Shown one piece after another: positions 26,148-37,990 of a stretch of DNA of 64,000 nucleotides. The stretch is from assembly GCA_021464245.1 (NCBI GenBank), contig JADCRB010000163.1, forward strand, positions 558,001 to 622,000, written 5' to 3'. The notes under the pieces were generated by a model, which saw only the letters and a program-made list of their open reading frames with translations, had not been told where the DNA came from and ran no database searches. How positions within the stretch are numbered: position 1 is the stretch's first letter; the number at the start of each line of letters is the position of its first letter. The translations under genes were made by a program, and so were the position numbers. Source of the DNA: Carallia brachiata. Taxonomy: Eukaryota > Streptophyta > Magnoliopsida > Malpighiales > Rhizophoraceae.

Positions 26148-27118
26148 TTAGTTTAATCCAATCCCTCTCGCTGCCTGGCCATTCACATTAACTATTTGGA
26201 AAGCTGAAGATTGTAGCTGCCCACAAGTGAAACTGAAATTACCTGAGAGGCCTTTGAAACTGATTTTTGATAATGCCTGAATAAGGTTTGGGCCATTCAT
26301 GGAGACCCCAAAAGTTTCCAAGTCCGTTGAATTGCTAGACACATTACTCAGCGTTTTGAAGTCAAGATTTTTAGTCCCCGCTTCCTCAATTGCCATGGCC
26401 AATGCAACTGTGGCATCATATGCCCTCAGACCATAAACGTTCAGATCAGAATTAGCCATATCTGGATTTTCAAGCTGGAATTTCCTTCTCCATCGAATTA
26501 GGAAACTATTTAGTTCACCCATATTCGGAATGTAAGGCTTGACACCTAACACACCTTGCATTGAGTCAATGACTGATGCATTCAGCGAACTCAAGAAATC
26601 AGTGATGCCATTAGTGATGATCCAAACATAGCCCGAACTCACCATACCAATCTCCTTTGCCTTTATAAAAAGACGGGACCCAAGATTGAAGGGCATATGA
26701 ATGATGAAAACTCTGGTCTGCATCATCATCAGCTTGTAAAGCTCTTCAACAATTTGATCATCGGTGGCCACAGGAGAAATACCACTCCGGTAGGGGACAT
26801 GGGCATCAATTGCCTGCAAAGCATCGATCAGATAAGGTATGACTTCCTTGCCATATTCGTTGTCTAAGTAGACGGGCACAACTTCCTTCCATCCAAAGGC
26901 CTAAACCAAAGCACCTATGGCATGCACTTGGGTCGCATCATTTTGTGCGGCTCGAAAGAAATATGGACTCCGAGGAGAAGTGAGGGAAGGACTCGTTGTA
27001 GAAAATGAGACAATGGGCACTTGAGCTTTCTCTCCCATGTCAATCACGAAATCGGCCTGCATTGATGTTGCTGGCCCCAAGATTGCTTGCACTTGCGTAT
27101 TTTTAATCAGCTCCAGTC
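26148..27118 (-). pseudogene. Glutamate receptor-like (GLR2-type) amino-terminal-domain fragment
   Basis: Plant GLRs are ligand-gated cation channels with an extracellular amino-terminal domain, a ligand-binding domain split around the channel, and four membrane segments. Here only about 320 codons of the amino-terminal domain remain. They start after a CAG acceptor near 27119 with ELIKNTQVQAILGPATSMQA and include PIVSFSTTSPSL, YFFRAAQNDATQVHAIGALV, AFGWKEVVPVYLDNEYG, GYVWIITNGITDFL and VYGLRAYDATVALAMAIE. The fragment ends FQIVNVNGQAARGIGLN followed by TAA, where relatives continue into the GFWTPE segment. A TAG (26901-26903) interrupts the frame exactly where relatives have Gln before AFGWKE, so CAG to TAG is the simplest explanation. 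No signal-peptide exon, ligand-binding domain or channel was found nearby. It is most likely a pseudogene, though the rest of the frame is well preserved. Confidence 0.85.
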
Positions 27119-28724
27119 CTGCGTTTTGCGTTCATAATGATAAGAGATTAAGATATGTAGTCATGTATTACTACTGAAAAGCAAGTGCAAATCATTCGGT
27201 GTGAACTTGTCTACGAGGTCTTAGCATCTTTGCATTGCATCCTGTCTATTAAAAAGCATGCGCACAAAATCATTTTTCAATCGAGTCCAATTAGGCAGAC
27301 TAGGAAAAAACAGACCTAGTTAAACTATTGTGCAATTGACTGATTAAATTGTACAATCAAACGATTATTATTTGTAATAAAAAAATAAAAAATACATTAA
27401 TTTTATCAGCTTTTAATTGCAAATAATAATCATTTAGTTAAACAATTTAATCAGTCGATTACATAGTAGCTTAACTTAATATCTTTTTTTTTTTTTTCTG
27501 TTCGTGAATGTTTTTTGTTGCAAAAAAAGTAACACATTTGGCAATCTGTTTTTAATTATTATTGATATAATAAAAAAGTAACACATTTGGCAATCTGTTT
27601 TTAATTATTATTGATATAATAATCTATGTGTCGAACTAACATTTTATATAATGTATGCACATATATTTAGGCCTAGGATTACTCCAAATACTAATGGAGA
27701 GTACTAAATACTCGTCTTATGAATGAGAATGTATGACGATATGATTTATTATGAGTGTTGAGAATGACACAAGCATACTGTTATTACTTTCTGTATTATG
27801 CCATAGCGATTTTTTGGTTCCTTCCCTACTCAAAACAACAACAATCATCTCAACTCCCAAACAGTCAACTTTCTGCTTCTTCCTCAAAATTCTCTGTGAA
27901 ATTCATTAAAATAGGCTGCTGTTCTTGACTGTCAAGGGTCAACCTTTTGAAACCTTGCTTTTCTAAAACCCATCGGGTTCTGTTTTGTCGGAATACAAAA
28001 TATGACATACGATTTGTTCATATTGTAATAAATTTTTAATTTTAAGGAACAATGTTCATATTTTTTATCATAAACTTTTAATTTTGAGGAACAACATTCA
28101 CACTTTTACCAAAAAATGAAGTGATAGATTTTTGTGGTAGAAAATATAAATATTATTATTTAAAATTAAAAATTTGTTACAATATAGATAAATCATATGT
28201 CAAATTTTGTATCCTTACAGGTCTTCAAACCACAGAACTGGTAATCATTTTGAGAGTGCAATAGCTTTCACCGCTTCAATTGATCTTTTTTGAGAATCTA
28301 GGTAGACACATTGATAATCCACAGTTAGGTCTGATATGGCTGGTTTGGAAGATTCACTGTCACCTGAGTGCTCACAAATTGATATTATTTGGCAATTTTA
28401 ACACATGAACCAATATTGTTTTGTAATTATTTTAAACTTTCATTCAATTCATAGATATTTAATGAAGGATATAAATTATTGCCAGATTCAAATTTCAGTA
28501 TAATTTTCATCAAAATTTTTTTTAATTTATTAGAAGTCCCATTGAGTCATGTGTTATATAATACGAATAACTCTCTTACCCTAAAAAATCTGACACTCTC
28601 TATTTTCACTGCCCAACATTACATAAAACACATAAAATTAACATAGTTGTTGCACATGAAAGATCAAAAGATAAGTCTCAACTAAACACATCAATTGCTA
28701 TGCAAAGACAAATCTTTCACTCAC
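27119..28724. other. Non-coding DNA between the GLR fragment and the histone-like exon
   Basis: No GLR first exon and no further histone exon could be found in this interval on either strand. It contains a 49-bp tandem duplication (annotated separately) and AT-rich sequence. Confidence 0.45.
27523..27620. repeat. Two-copy 49-bp tandem duplication
   Basis: A unit beginning AAAAAAGTAACACATTTGGC and ending TTATTATTGATATAAT occurs twice back to back with almost no differences, so it looks recent. Confidence 0.9.
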
Positions 28725-28800
28725 CAAGTAGCAATAGTTCCACACGATAATAGTGAGGCTTTTTGACACCACCAATGGCTGCCGCAGACTTATGGATAGC
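28725..28800 (-). pseudogene. Relic of a histone H3 (H3.3-type) second coding exon
   Basis: Read on the minus strand after a TTTTAG acceptor, the exon gives AIHKSAAAIGGVKKPHYYR. This aligns with the H3 segment AARKSAPATGGVKKPHRYR at about 14 of 19 residues. The following bases read GGAACTATTGCTACTTG, matching PGTVALR only after a 1-base shift. The exon ends at a GTGAG donor, and its 76-bp length is close to the H3.3 exon between the conserved introns. The first coding exon (MARTKQ) and the third exon were not found, so this is a relic rather than a working gene. Confidence 0.55.
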
Positions 28801-28900
28801 CTAAAAACACAATAATGAAAGAATATAATAAAAGTCCAAAAAGGAGGGATTCAAATTTCACTAAAAACATGCGAAAAAAAAAAAAAAAAGAACCATTACT

Positions 28901-28948
28901 AGAAGCTATCAGTTAATAAATAATGCTATCAGTTAATAAATAATAGAA
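28901..28948. repeat. Two-copy 22-bp tandem repeat
   Basis: GCTATCAGTTAATAAATAAT occurs twice in tandem. Confidence 0.85.
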
Positions 28949-29299
28949 TGGTCACTGCTTGGTTTTGGGAAAAAAAAAATTAAAGAACTAAATACAGTCA
29001 AGGTTTGATAGGCGTAAAAAAACTCATCGTCGTACATTATGCACCATCATATTCTTCACCCCTAATAAATTTTAAAATGGCTAAGTCAAAGTATACAATG
29101 GGTATTTAAGTCAAAATGTTTCGGCAAGTTCATATCCGTGCATGGATTGTCTTGGGACCAAAACATTTTTTAATTATGAGATTTCAATGACTTTTTTTTT
29201 CTGGTCAGAAATAGTTGACACTATGGAAATGTGCAGTTTCCCATTGCAAAGATATGCCCCCACAAAAGTCCTAATAAAACTGCGTGATAGGCTTTGGTA

Positions 29300-29395
29300 T
29301 TGTTGGCCTAAGACTAAAACAGACTATTTTTAACTGTTGGTTTAAGACTAAAACAGAATATTTTTAACTGTTACCTAAGACTAAAACAGAGTATT
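29300..29395. repeat. Three-copy ~38-bp tandem repeat
   Basis: The word AAGACTAAAACAGA followed by TATTTT recurs three times at regular spacing. Copies differ at a few bases. Confidence 0.8.
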
Positions 29396-30204
29396 TTGAA
29401 AATCTAATTTCTTATTAGAATCATACGTCCATCTAGTTTTAAGAAAAAGTTTAATAAGATCATGAATAAAAAAGAACAAAACAAACTTTAAGAACTGATA
29501 AAAAAAAAAAAAAGGAAAGAAAAAGAAAGGTTGAGAAATCATATCTAAGAAAAACTAAAAATCTCAATTATGTCATTGTTTGAGTTTGAGAGAGAGAGAG
29601 AGAGAGACAGAGATAGGAAATCCATGAGATATCAAACTCTTGAATGCATCCAACAGAACATCCACAAACCCACTGCTGGAGCAAACCAAATAAATAAATA
29701 AAAAAAAGATAATTGAATTGAGCGAATTTTCCTTAACCCATTTATTAGGATGTATCAAAATCCTTGCAGGATTCTAGTAACCTCCGTTGAAAACGCCAAC
29801 CAAACAAACAAACACCAGCTCAGATTGTGGCAATCACCCAAACAATTTAATTTAATTTCCACAACCCACACCACAGCAAAAACTGTATCCATTGCACTAC
29901 AAGTGGCTCTCGGGTACAAAAAGGCAATTTAGCTGTCATAGAATTATAGATGAAAATTAAGCAAATAAAAAAACATCATCAACACCAAAAAAAACTTCTG
30001 ATTCTGACGGAGAGAAACACAAAACAATTGAGTTTTATTTTTACATTCATGCTTTAAAATCATCAAGATTGAATAATTAGAACCCTCACGTGTTTCAAAC
30101 GACAACATCGTGTGAATTCGCTAAAATCAGAGAAGTACGCAACAAACAAGCAAAACAAGCAAGGGGAATCAAGGAAAATAAAAAAATCTAGACTAAAAGG
30201 AAAA

Positions 30205-30370
30205 GGAAACCGACCTTTTGGCAATATAAGAAGAGACAGGGGCTGATACGATCGAAGATTGAGAAGAAGAGGAGATAACTATCAGTTTAGGGATTGAAGA
30301 TTGAGAAGAAGCGTGCCTAAGTGGGTTTTTTTCCTTAAGCACGCTACAGCAAAACGAGCGCGGGAAACCC
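30205..30370 (-). promoter_or_regulatory. Possible leader exon and E2F-type site of the histone-like relic
   Basis: On the minus strand TTTCCCGCGC (30358-30367) matches the E2F consensus TTTCCCGC found upstream of S-phase genes. It is followed by a pyrimidine-rich stretch with two copies of CTTCTCAATCTTC and an AAAAG/GTCGG donor-like site near 30212. This looks like the promoter and untranslated first exon of the histone-like locus downstream. The link is inference from order, strand and motif. Confidence 0.35.
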
Positions 30371-30439
30371 TTTTTTTTATGTTTTTGATAAGGAGAGTAT
30401 TTGTATACGTGGACTCTTAATTTTTGTACATTTTTTATT

Positions 30440-31236
30440 ATTTTTTTATTTTTGAAAACGCTGCATAAAATATTAAAAGTGTTGCATAAAGTCTGAAAAA
30501 GTGCTGTCTACAGTGGGGAGCGGTTATAAATGCTGCTTATCATATGCAACATTTATAATCGCTGCATAAATTCTATAAAAAACGTTATTTATATTTTTAT
30601 GCGACGTTTCGTTTATAACCGATATGTAAACACTATGTGCAACATTTTTTAAACGCTGCATAAAGTCTGTACAAAGCGTTATTTATATATTTATGCAAAG
30701 TTCACAACCGCTACATCAACACTTGTATATGCAACGTTTTTGAAACGTTACATAATGTCTACAAAAAACCTTTGAAATTGTCGCATTTAGGTATAACAAC
30801 CGTTGCATAAACAACAAACATGAAAAAAAAAAATACAACGTCTTGTAACCGCTGCATAAAGTAACAAACCTTTGCCTATTAGCTTTATTTGTGGTGGTCG
30901 TTAAACGCTGCATGTAATTTAACTACACGTACCACGTGCAACGTTTCATAACCGCAGCTTATAATCGCAAAGGTTAAAAGTCGTCGCTTACAATCGCTGC
31001 CTAAAACTATTTATAGCAACGTTTTTTAATCGTCGCATATAAATCGATGCTTTAAACAAACATACGTCACGTTCTTGAAAACCGCTGCATGGGAAGCGTC
31101 ACATAAAATTATTATTTGTTGCGTTATGCAATAAATTTTTTATGAAGCGGTTAAAAACGCTGCATCAGCTTTATAATGCGACGGTTCATAAACCGCTACT
31201 ACATAAATGCTGCTATATCCACATTTTGTGGTAGTG
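30440..31236 (-). mobile_element. One-ended CACTA-like transposon with subterminal repeats
   Basis: Read on the minus strand the block begins CACTACCACAAAATGTGG (right edge at 31236), the form of a CACTA (En/Spm) terminal inverted repeat. It is followed by about 0.8 kb packed with copies of CGCTGCATAAA and AACGTTT-like words in both orientations (for example at 30459, 30650, 30847, 30903, 31079 and 31152). Such subterminal repeats are where CACTA transposases bind. No matching CACTA end is visible on the left and no transposase is coded, so it is a deleted remnant. Confidence 0.65.
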
Positions 31237-32166
31237 TTTGCACATTAGTTGCCCTTGGTATCTTTTTCTTTTTTTGGGCAGACTGATTTTCCAAACGGAA
31301 ATTCTTCCATTTTTTTGTGTTGATATAAACTGGAAGGAAGCCTGAAAATTAGACAATTGCCAATTGTCCAATAGCAACTACTTGGCCACAAATCGAAGTT
31401 AAAAGAAGTTTGTGTTGACGTCTCTGCCCTATCTCTTCATTGCATGTCTCGCCCCATTCGATTGTATCAAATAGTTAAATTTATGGATATTCTCTTCTTT
31501 GGTTTCTATTTGCTTCCAACCCCATGAGTCGTTCACATTATGGGATATTTGGAAAACTTGACGAGTTTAATATAATTGGCTTTCTTACAATTTAGCAGCC
31601 AACAAAACAAAGCATTCGAGTATTTAGAATTTGGCCGTATTTAACTTGCTCTTTTTAATTTTTTGATGCCTCTCATTCGTTGCTAACATGTAATTAAATT
31701 GGTCCATTTTTTAGCATCTATTCGAATACTACCCTTTTATGGCATCCAAGTACTATTTTTTTTAATTTGCATGCAGCCAAGAAAAAAAATTAATATTCAG
31801 AATATTCTATGGATAGAAATTTTAAATTAATTTCGACACAAAAAAGAGGACTTTGTAATTGAGGTCTAATATTTGTCCAATCACGGACAAAGGAAAATAA
31901 TAAAAAAGAAGATCATGCGCCAATCCCCTTTAAAATTGTAAATAATTTAGCCTTTCACATATTTTTGTTACTTTGCTATGTTTTTCAGGATAAACACAAT
32001 AAATTTGGGATATATATCAAAACATAACTTTTTCTTAAGGAAGATAACAAGTAAATTCTTTAAAAAAAAGCCTAAAGAAAAGAGAAATTAACTCCCCAAA
32101 ATGTGAGCTAAAGAGGAAGGTGACATATAGGTAGGTTATTTGTTACAACTTTATTGAGCACCCAAC
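31237..32166. other. Intergenic DNA upstream of the first EGF-like gene
   Basis: No coding exon recognised. From about 31710 the sequence (TTTTTTAGCATCTATTCGAA) resembles the region near 37845 upstream of the second EGF-like copy, so the tandem duplication includes several hundred bases of upstream DNA. Confidence 0.5.
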
Positions 32167-32178
32167 ATTATAAATGCC
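32167..32178 (+). promoter_or_regulatory. TATA box of the first EGF-like gene
   Basis: ATTATAAATGCC lies about 50 bp before the ATG and is conserved in position and sequence at 37981-37990 before the second copy. This supports the chosen start codons. Confidence 0.6.
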
Positions 32179-32223
32179 AAAGAGCCATTGCCAAGGTTGC
32201 CATCCTTCCCATACCGCAGGACA

Positions 32224-34966
32224 ATGGGAAATTGGACAGTGGAATTATCACTAATCTCCCTTCATCTTCTTCTTTTCACTCTCTTTACATGCAGTCCAAC
32301 TGCATTCAGTTCCTCCAATTCCACTATAGCCCCATTAGACGGCATTAGTATGTTCCATATATCCATGATTATTATTATTATTGTTATTATTTTTGCTTTT
32401 TAGTCTTTTCAAGTTATATTATGTTGAAACATTCCTGGATTTTCTTGGATTGGATTGTTGTGGGATTTGAGAACTGATTTATATGATTGAGGGCCATGTA
32501 CATATATATGGAATAATGTACTAGACCAATGGTGGTTGTGCGTGTGTGTGTGTGTGGCTGCAGATGAGTCTCCTTTTTGTGCATTAATTGATTGTGGCCA
32601 TGGAAAATGTGTATCCACTGGAGCCCTCTTTGGTATGGAATGTGAGTGCGATGCTGGTTGGAAGAAGATGCAGATTGGCTTGGCGACAATTCCTTCTTGC
32701 ATTGTTCCCAATTGTGAGTTCGTCTATCTCATTGTATATCTCTCTTGCATTGTGTTCCAAAATGTACGTGTGTTAAGTTTGTAGCATGTGTGTGTGTGTG
32801 CGTGTGCAAATGTTCGTGTTTGTAGTATAATTTTAGTGGCACTACATGTGAGACAATAATGTTTAAGTTGGTGACATAGCTACAATAATGTTGTTAGGAT
32901 GATTAGTGAATTTCTAATTTGACTTGTTTCTAGTTAATTCAAGTTTATTTGAATGTTAAATTTGAGTAAAATTAAAAAATTTAATTGAGACTTGGTTGAA
33001 ATAAAAATAATAAAATAAATTTATATTGATTATCATCAGTATTTGAATTCTAACTTCAAAGATAAGAGACTAACAAGTCTATTACTAGATCATGTGATTA
33101 TGATGATCTATATGATACTAAAATCAAGCAATGACTTGATTGCAATGCATTTTGCAGGCACAATTAATTTTGATTGTGGCAGTGGAGCTCCATCTGCAGC
33201 ATCCCCTCCACCGGCGTTTTCTTTTCCATCACCGTTAGAAGGTGAGTTACATTACGCAATTACATAATTTGCCACTTATTCGAATGCATAGTTTTAGATA
33301 ATTAGCCTTGTGTAAACAAATTAATCCTCTTTTTTCAGCCTGCAATGGTGTTTGGTGTGGTGAAGGAACCTGCATATCTAATGGAAATGAGCATACATGT
33401 CAGTGCAATGAAGGCTCAGTGAACTTGTTCAATAAGACCGATTTAGCTTGTTTTAAACCATGTAAGTAATCTCTTTGCATTCATTCTTTTTTGAAGGTTT
33501 AATTGAGTTGGTAATCCCATGAATTTGGTAGGCTCATTTCTTGAATGGTTTAGATTTGGATGAAAATTATTAGGTAGATTGAGTGTATCGACTTGATTAA
33601 AATATAATGTCACGAACAGTGCAGAATTTCGAACCTAGGGTGAATCTTAAAATTTGATGTTGAACAATGGTTTTAAGAAGAAATAATTGTTCAAAGAATA
33701 AAAAAGAAATTCCCCCCAAAACAAAAGGACTCCAATTATTAGAGACTTGGTAGAGGTTTAAGATTTTAGTACTGTGGGTGGTTCATTTATTCTCTTCACT
33801 GTAACTGGCGCTTCAACCTGTGAATTGGTCGGACCTGAGGTCAGGTCAAGTCATGGGTTTGTGTGTTATGTCCTTTTGGAAAAATTGCTATTTGATTTGA
33901 GCAATGCTCATGTAGGATTTCTCTGCTTTCTTGCCAGGCTCTTTAGGGCCAGATTGCTCCAAGCTTGGGCTTGGGCCGCAACCTCCAGCTCCGGCCTTAC
34001 CACCATTATCATCTACTCTTTCCACTCCAGGCCCAACTGGAAATGGCTCATCTACTAGTCCTGCTCCAGCCCTAGCTGCAAAAGGTAAATTTTTTTGGTC
34101 ATTCATCTTTTTAGTTTTGCCTTTCACACTGGTGACTGAAAGGAGGCAATTACTTGTTTTTGGGTGATCATAAGCGGTTAGTGTTTCTTTCACTTTGAAC
34201 TTTGAAGCTTCAAAACAGCATATGGGCGTCTGTTTGCCCATATTTTGGCCCGTACTACCACAGTAAAGTCCATATAGAAGCCCATAGTTAAATTGTTTGG
34301 CATTTCTTCTTCTTCTCATTAGGCGAAGCTGAGGGCAAAGTTGACAATTAATTTGACGAGTGATAAATGCGATTTACATATTATACTATCAAAATTATAT
34401 TTTTAGTTTTAAATACATGATTTTAATTAAAATGGGTAACAAATATACATTTAGTGACTATGATAGTTCAATCTGAGTTTGTGTTTGAGAAGTATAAAAT
34501 TGATTGCATCTGTATGATGAAACTCTTCAGTTAAATTTTCATCAGTTAAATAGTTGAGTTGATTTTAGGATTTCTGTCCTTTTTTTTTTTTTTTTTTGGG
34601 TACATAAAGTACACCCGGTCTATAATTTTTTTTATTTTTATTTTTTTTTAAGTTTGAGCAAACCACCCACTCTATACTTACATGACTTACAAATGGAAGG
34701 TACATGGTGTCTACTGAGTTCAGTTGATATAAACTTGAGTACATTAAAACAAGAAGTTTAAATCATTTAGATATTTAAATTTCGGACCATTGTGATGGCT
34801 TTTTGGTTCATTCATGGGAAAATTTTGTCACATATTTAACGCATTGCAATTTTGATTAACCCCAAATTCGATTGTGGTAGACACAACAGGAGCCCCAAAT
34901 TCCTCGGGAAAGCTTCGCGCATTAACCATGACACTCTTAGCAGCACCTTTGCTTTCATGGCTTTAA
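32224..34966 (+). CDS. Secreted, probably GPI-anchored protein with two EGF-like domains
   Basis: Six exons: 32224-32347, 32564-32713, 33158-33241, 33339-33461, 33938-34084, 34881-34966. All junctions are GT-AG, all introns are in the same phase, and the product is 237 residues. An N-terminal hydrophobic stretch (LISLHLLLFTLFTC) is a signal peptide. Exon 2 encodes an EGF-like module with the spacing CALIDCGHGKC, CEC and a final cysteine pair. Exon 3 adds a short Ser/Pro-rich linker. Exon 4 encodes a second six-cysteine module (CNGVWCGEGTC, CQC). Exon 5 is Pro/Ser/Thr-rich, as in O-glycosylated wall or surface proteins. Exon 6 has small residues NSSG followed by a hydrophobic tail ending SWL, a GPI-attachment signal. 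One domain or linker per symmetrical exon suggests exon shuffling. I know of no assigned function; a cell-surface or wall role is inferred. A damaged tandem copy follows. Confidence 0.85.
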
Positions 34967-37840
34967 GGAGGATGATGAAGTTCTATCAAGATCAAAGAGA
35001 GGCTCAAGTTTCTTTCTTTTTTAATTCTTTGAAAGTTGGGGCAGGGTTCCTCTTGTGGGGGGGAAAAAAAAAAAGAGAGAGAGAGAGTTAGCATGATAAT
35101 AATGATTTGATTTCATGGTAGATCAAACATACAAAATTGGAAAAGGAGCTACCAAATATTTTCGTGGAATATCCATGAGAGGATAATTAGTAATTGAAAA
35201 CTTATGTTGTCAATGGATCTTTTGATAGGCAAAAAAAAATTATAAACAATTATGTGGACAGTAATATGCAAACGAGTTGTACACAATTTCCTAAGTTTTT
35301 GGTAGTTCGGTTTGATAAAACTCATTCGAACTTGTAGATTCACATGAACTAGCGACACCCAAGCATAATTTTAAACTCATTTAATAAACGATTAGGCATG
35401 AATAAGGATGAACTCTCCTTGTTTAAGCTCATACAAAAACTCTTTTATAGTTATTAATAACTCATTTATTATGTCATTAGGAATAAGTTCATTAATATCA
35501 CAGATACATCGTTATTAATTTTGTGGGAACATTAGTTTTCTTGTGTTTGCTTTATTGGAATGAGGATTTGATTCCTAATTGTTGGGACAAAAAACCCAAC
35601 ATCTCTATCACTAGGTCACATAATTGGTAGCAAGAACCTTAAAAATTTAAACAACGCAATTGCAACCTGAATTGCTAATTTGACACAATATTTTCACAAA
35701 ATTATTTCATGCTTTGTGGCTCATATAAGGGGCTTTTTGAGAATTTATAATTTCAATAAAAAAATATAATAACTAAGTGAAAACATTTAAAGGGACATAC
35801 GATAGACACTTGTGACATGACAAAGTTTGATGAAAGAATACATGCTAAGAAAATAAATAAAATTGAAAAGTGATATTAGATCTTTGTATTTTAGCAATAG
35901 GAAACTTTATATTTTTTAATAGTTAAAAAAATGTATTTTATGTAGCAGCCGCCCAAATTGAGCAATTTTTCTCCATTCTAAGTTATGTTTCCATTCATGG
36001 GGATTTCATTGATTTCTCAGCTGATGCTTTGGTCCATTAAGAATTTAAAAGAAAGACGCAGTCCAAGAGCAACACATGTGAGTTATATCATGCACATCAC
36101 GAAATCACGGTGAATGTCAAGTCTTGATGTATTATTAAAATTAATATATTGTGATTTTAAAATCATATATTTGAATTGTAAAAATATTCTTTCTATAAAA
36201 TTGTATATACAATTAAATTTAATCATTATCATCTTTTTTTCAATAAGAAAAATGCAAATTACAGGTATGTTGGTCATTGAACTTGTAGGTTAAAATCGAG
36301 AGTTATTTGTTGAAGTCTTCAGTCAACCTTTCTTATGGGGATGATCTACTACTGGAGTACTATTGGATTTGAATGGATCTCCTCCAAATCTGATTGTGGT
36401 ACTAACGAATCAGGAACCTAACATTATACGCTCACTTAAATCCCTTTTAATTAAGGAGAAAGCACTAAGGAGGGGGCTCGAATTTGGATTAATGTTGGAG
36501 GAAGCACGTTGACTTATTATTAGACTACCACATTTAATAATCATTTTCATCTAATGAAAGCCTTTATTACAAGGTAATGACATAATGTGTCCACAATGCT
36601 CATATAAATGAAATGCATAAAACTCAATACAATTAATACTCCAGTTTGTTCCAAACTGTCCTCCAGCCCATACGAGAGCTATTTTGGAGCCGGAGCAACG
36701 CAAATTGCATTGTGAATCATTTTGCGTATTTTTCTGAGGAAACATGAAGTGACAATTAATTAGCAGGAAATCATCAACTAATTAAGCATACATACATCAA
36801 GCAAGTAGACACAGAAGTGAACATTCAAAGGGTGGGTTGCAATTCCCAAAATTTTCACTTGGTATACATCCGTCGTTTATATGCGTTCTCCAATATCCTC
36901 TTTGGACAATAGACATTTTCTTTGATTGGATGCTATTTGGAATTAAGGGCTGTTTTTTTTTTTTTGAAACAAAAAAAAAAGTACATTGTAGGTATGTCGA
37001 TCATCGCACTTGATGACTGAGAACGGAACTTATATATTAATGTCTTTATTAATCTCTTCCATAGAAAAACCATTCACTGGAGTACTAAGGGTTGTTTTGG
37101 TATATGGAATATGAAGCTTCATAATTTTCTAAGTAAAGAGAAAATCAAAAAGAAGAATTAATTCACGAGTTTTCATTCCTGCAGGGCTGCGTAATGTTGC
37201 ATATAAATGGACGAGATTGGAGACTTGTGTGTGATCTTCAAATGTTCCTGAACTATTATGATGAGTTTATATTTGATTCAAGCAAGCAAGCAACTCAATG
37301 TTTCTGTCTCAATTCCTACAGAGATCAAACAAGTAGCTGTCTTTCTTAGCGTGCAACATTAGTCAATTCTCCATCACATGAACTGAAAAAAACCATGCAT
37401 CCAAGGGAAGGCGAAAATTCGTGCAGATTGATATTGATCTACCCCCTTAAGTCTGTATATCCTGTTAGATCATATCCTTCGTGGAGAAACCAAAATTGAC
37501 CACTCAATTTAATTCGTTAACAATTTGGACTATATGATTTATTCGTGTATACAGAATCTGTGTTAGCTTTTTAACCTTAATTTTAAGCTCATTGATTTTT
37601 CATTTTTTTGCTACTACGTACCCCATTGAGATACCAAGAATAATTTTTTTTTTCTGCATAGTGGTACAACTTTCTAAAGGAAGGATGGCAGAAAATTACA
37701 ATAAAAATTGATCACGACAGTAGTGCACCAGTCTTTCATATTAATTATGGAATATTAGAAATCTTGGCTGTGTTTAACTAGCTCAAATGTACGTTTTATT
37801 TGTCAGTGGCTTAGAAAGGTTAAAATTGCTAGCTTATAAT
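34967..37840. other. Intergenic DNA between the two EGF-like copies
   Basis: I found no coding exon. Short frames (for example 36551-36745 on the minus strand) lack EGF-type cysteine spacing or any other recognised domain. The right end is homologous to the upstream region of the first copy. Confidence 0.5.
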
Positions 37841-37980
37841 TTGCCCCTTTTTAGCATCTGTTTGAATACTGCCGCTGCATGGTATCCAATCACTATTTGA
37901 ATGCTTTTTTTTTTTCTTTTTTGGTTTGCATTCATCACCTCAAAAAAGCAAAACATAATCTTAAAATTCATCACGCTACC

Positions 37981-37990
37981 TTATAAATGC
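37981..37990 (+). promoter_or_regulatory. TATA box of the second EGF-like copy
   Basis: TTATAAATGC, about 50 bp before the ATG at 38036, matches the element before the first copy, so the promoter was duplicated with the gene. Confidence 0.55.

Noticed and set aside
36551..36745. Possible third EGF-like fragment
   Set aside because: The cysteines do not follow the CxC and CxxxxC EGF spacing of the two real copies.
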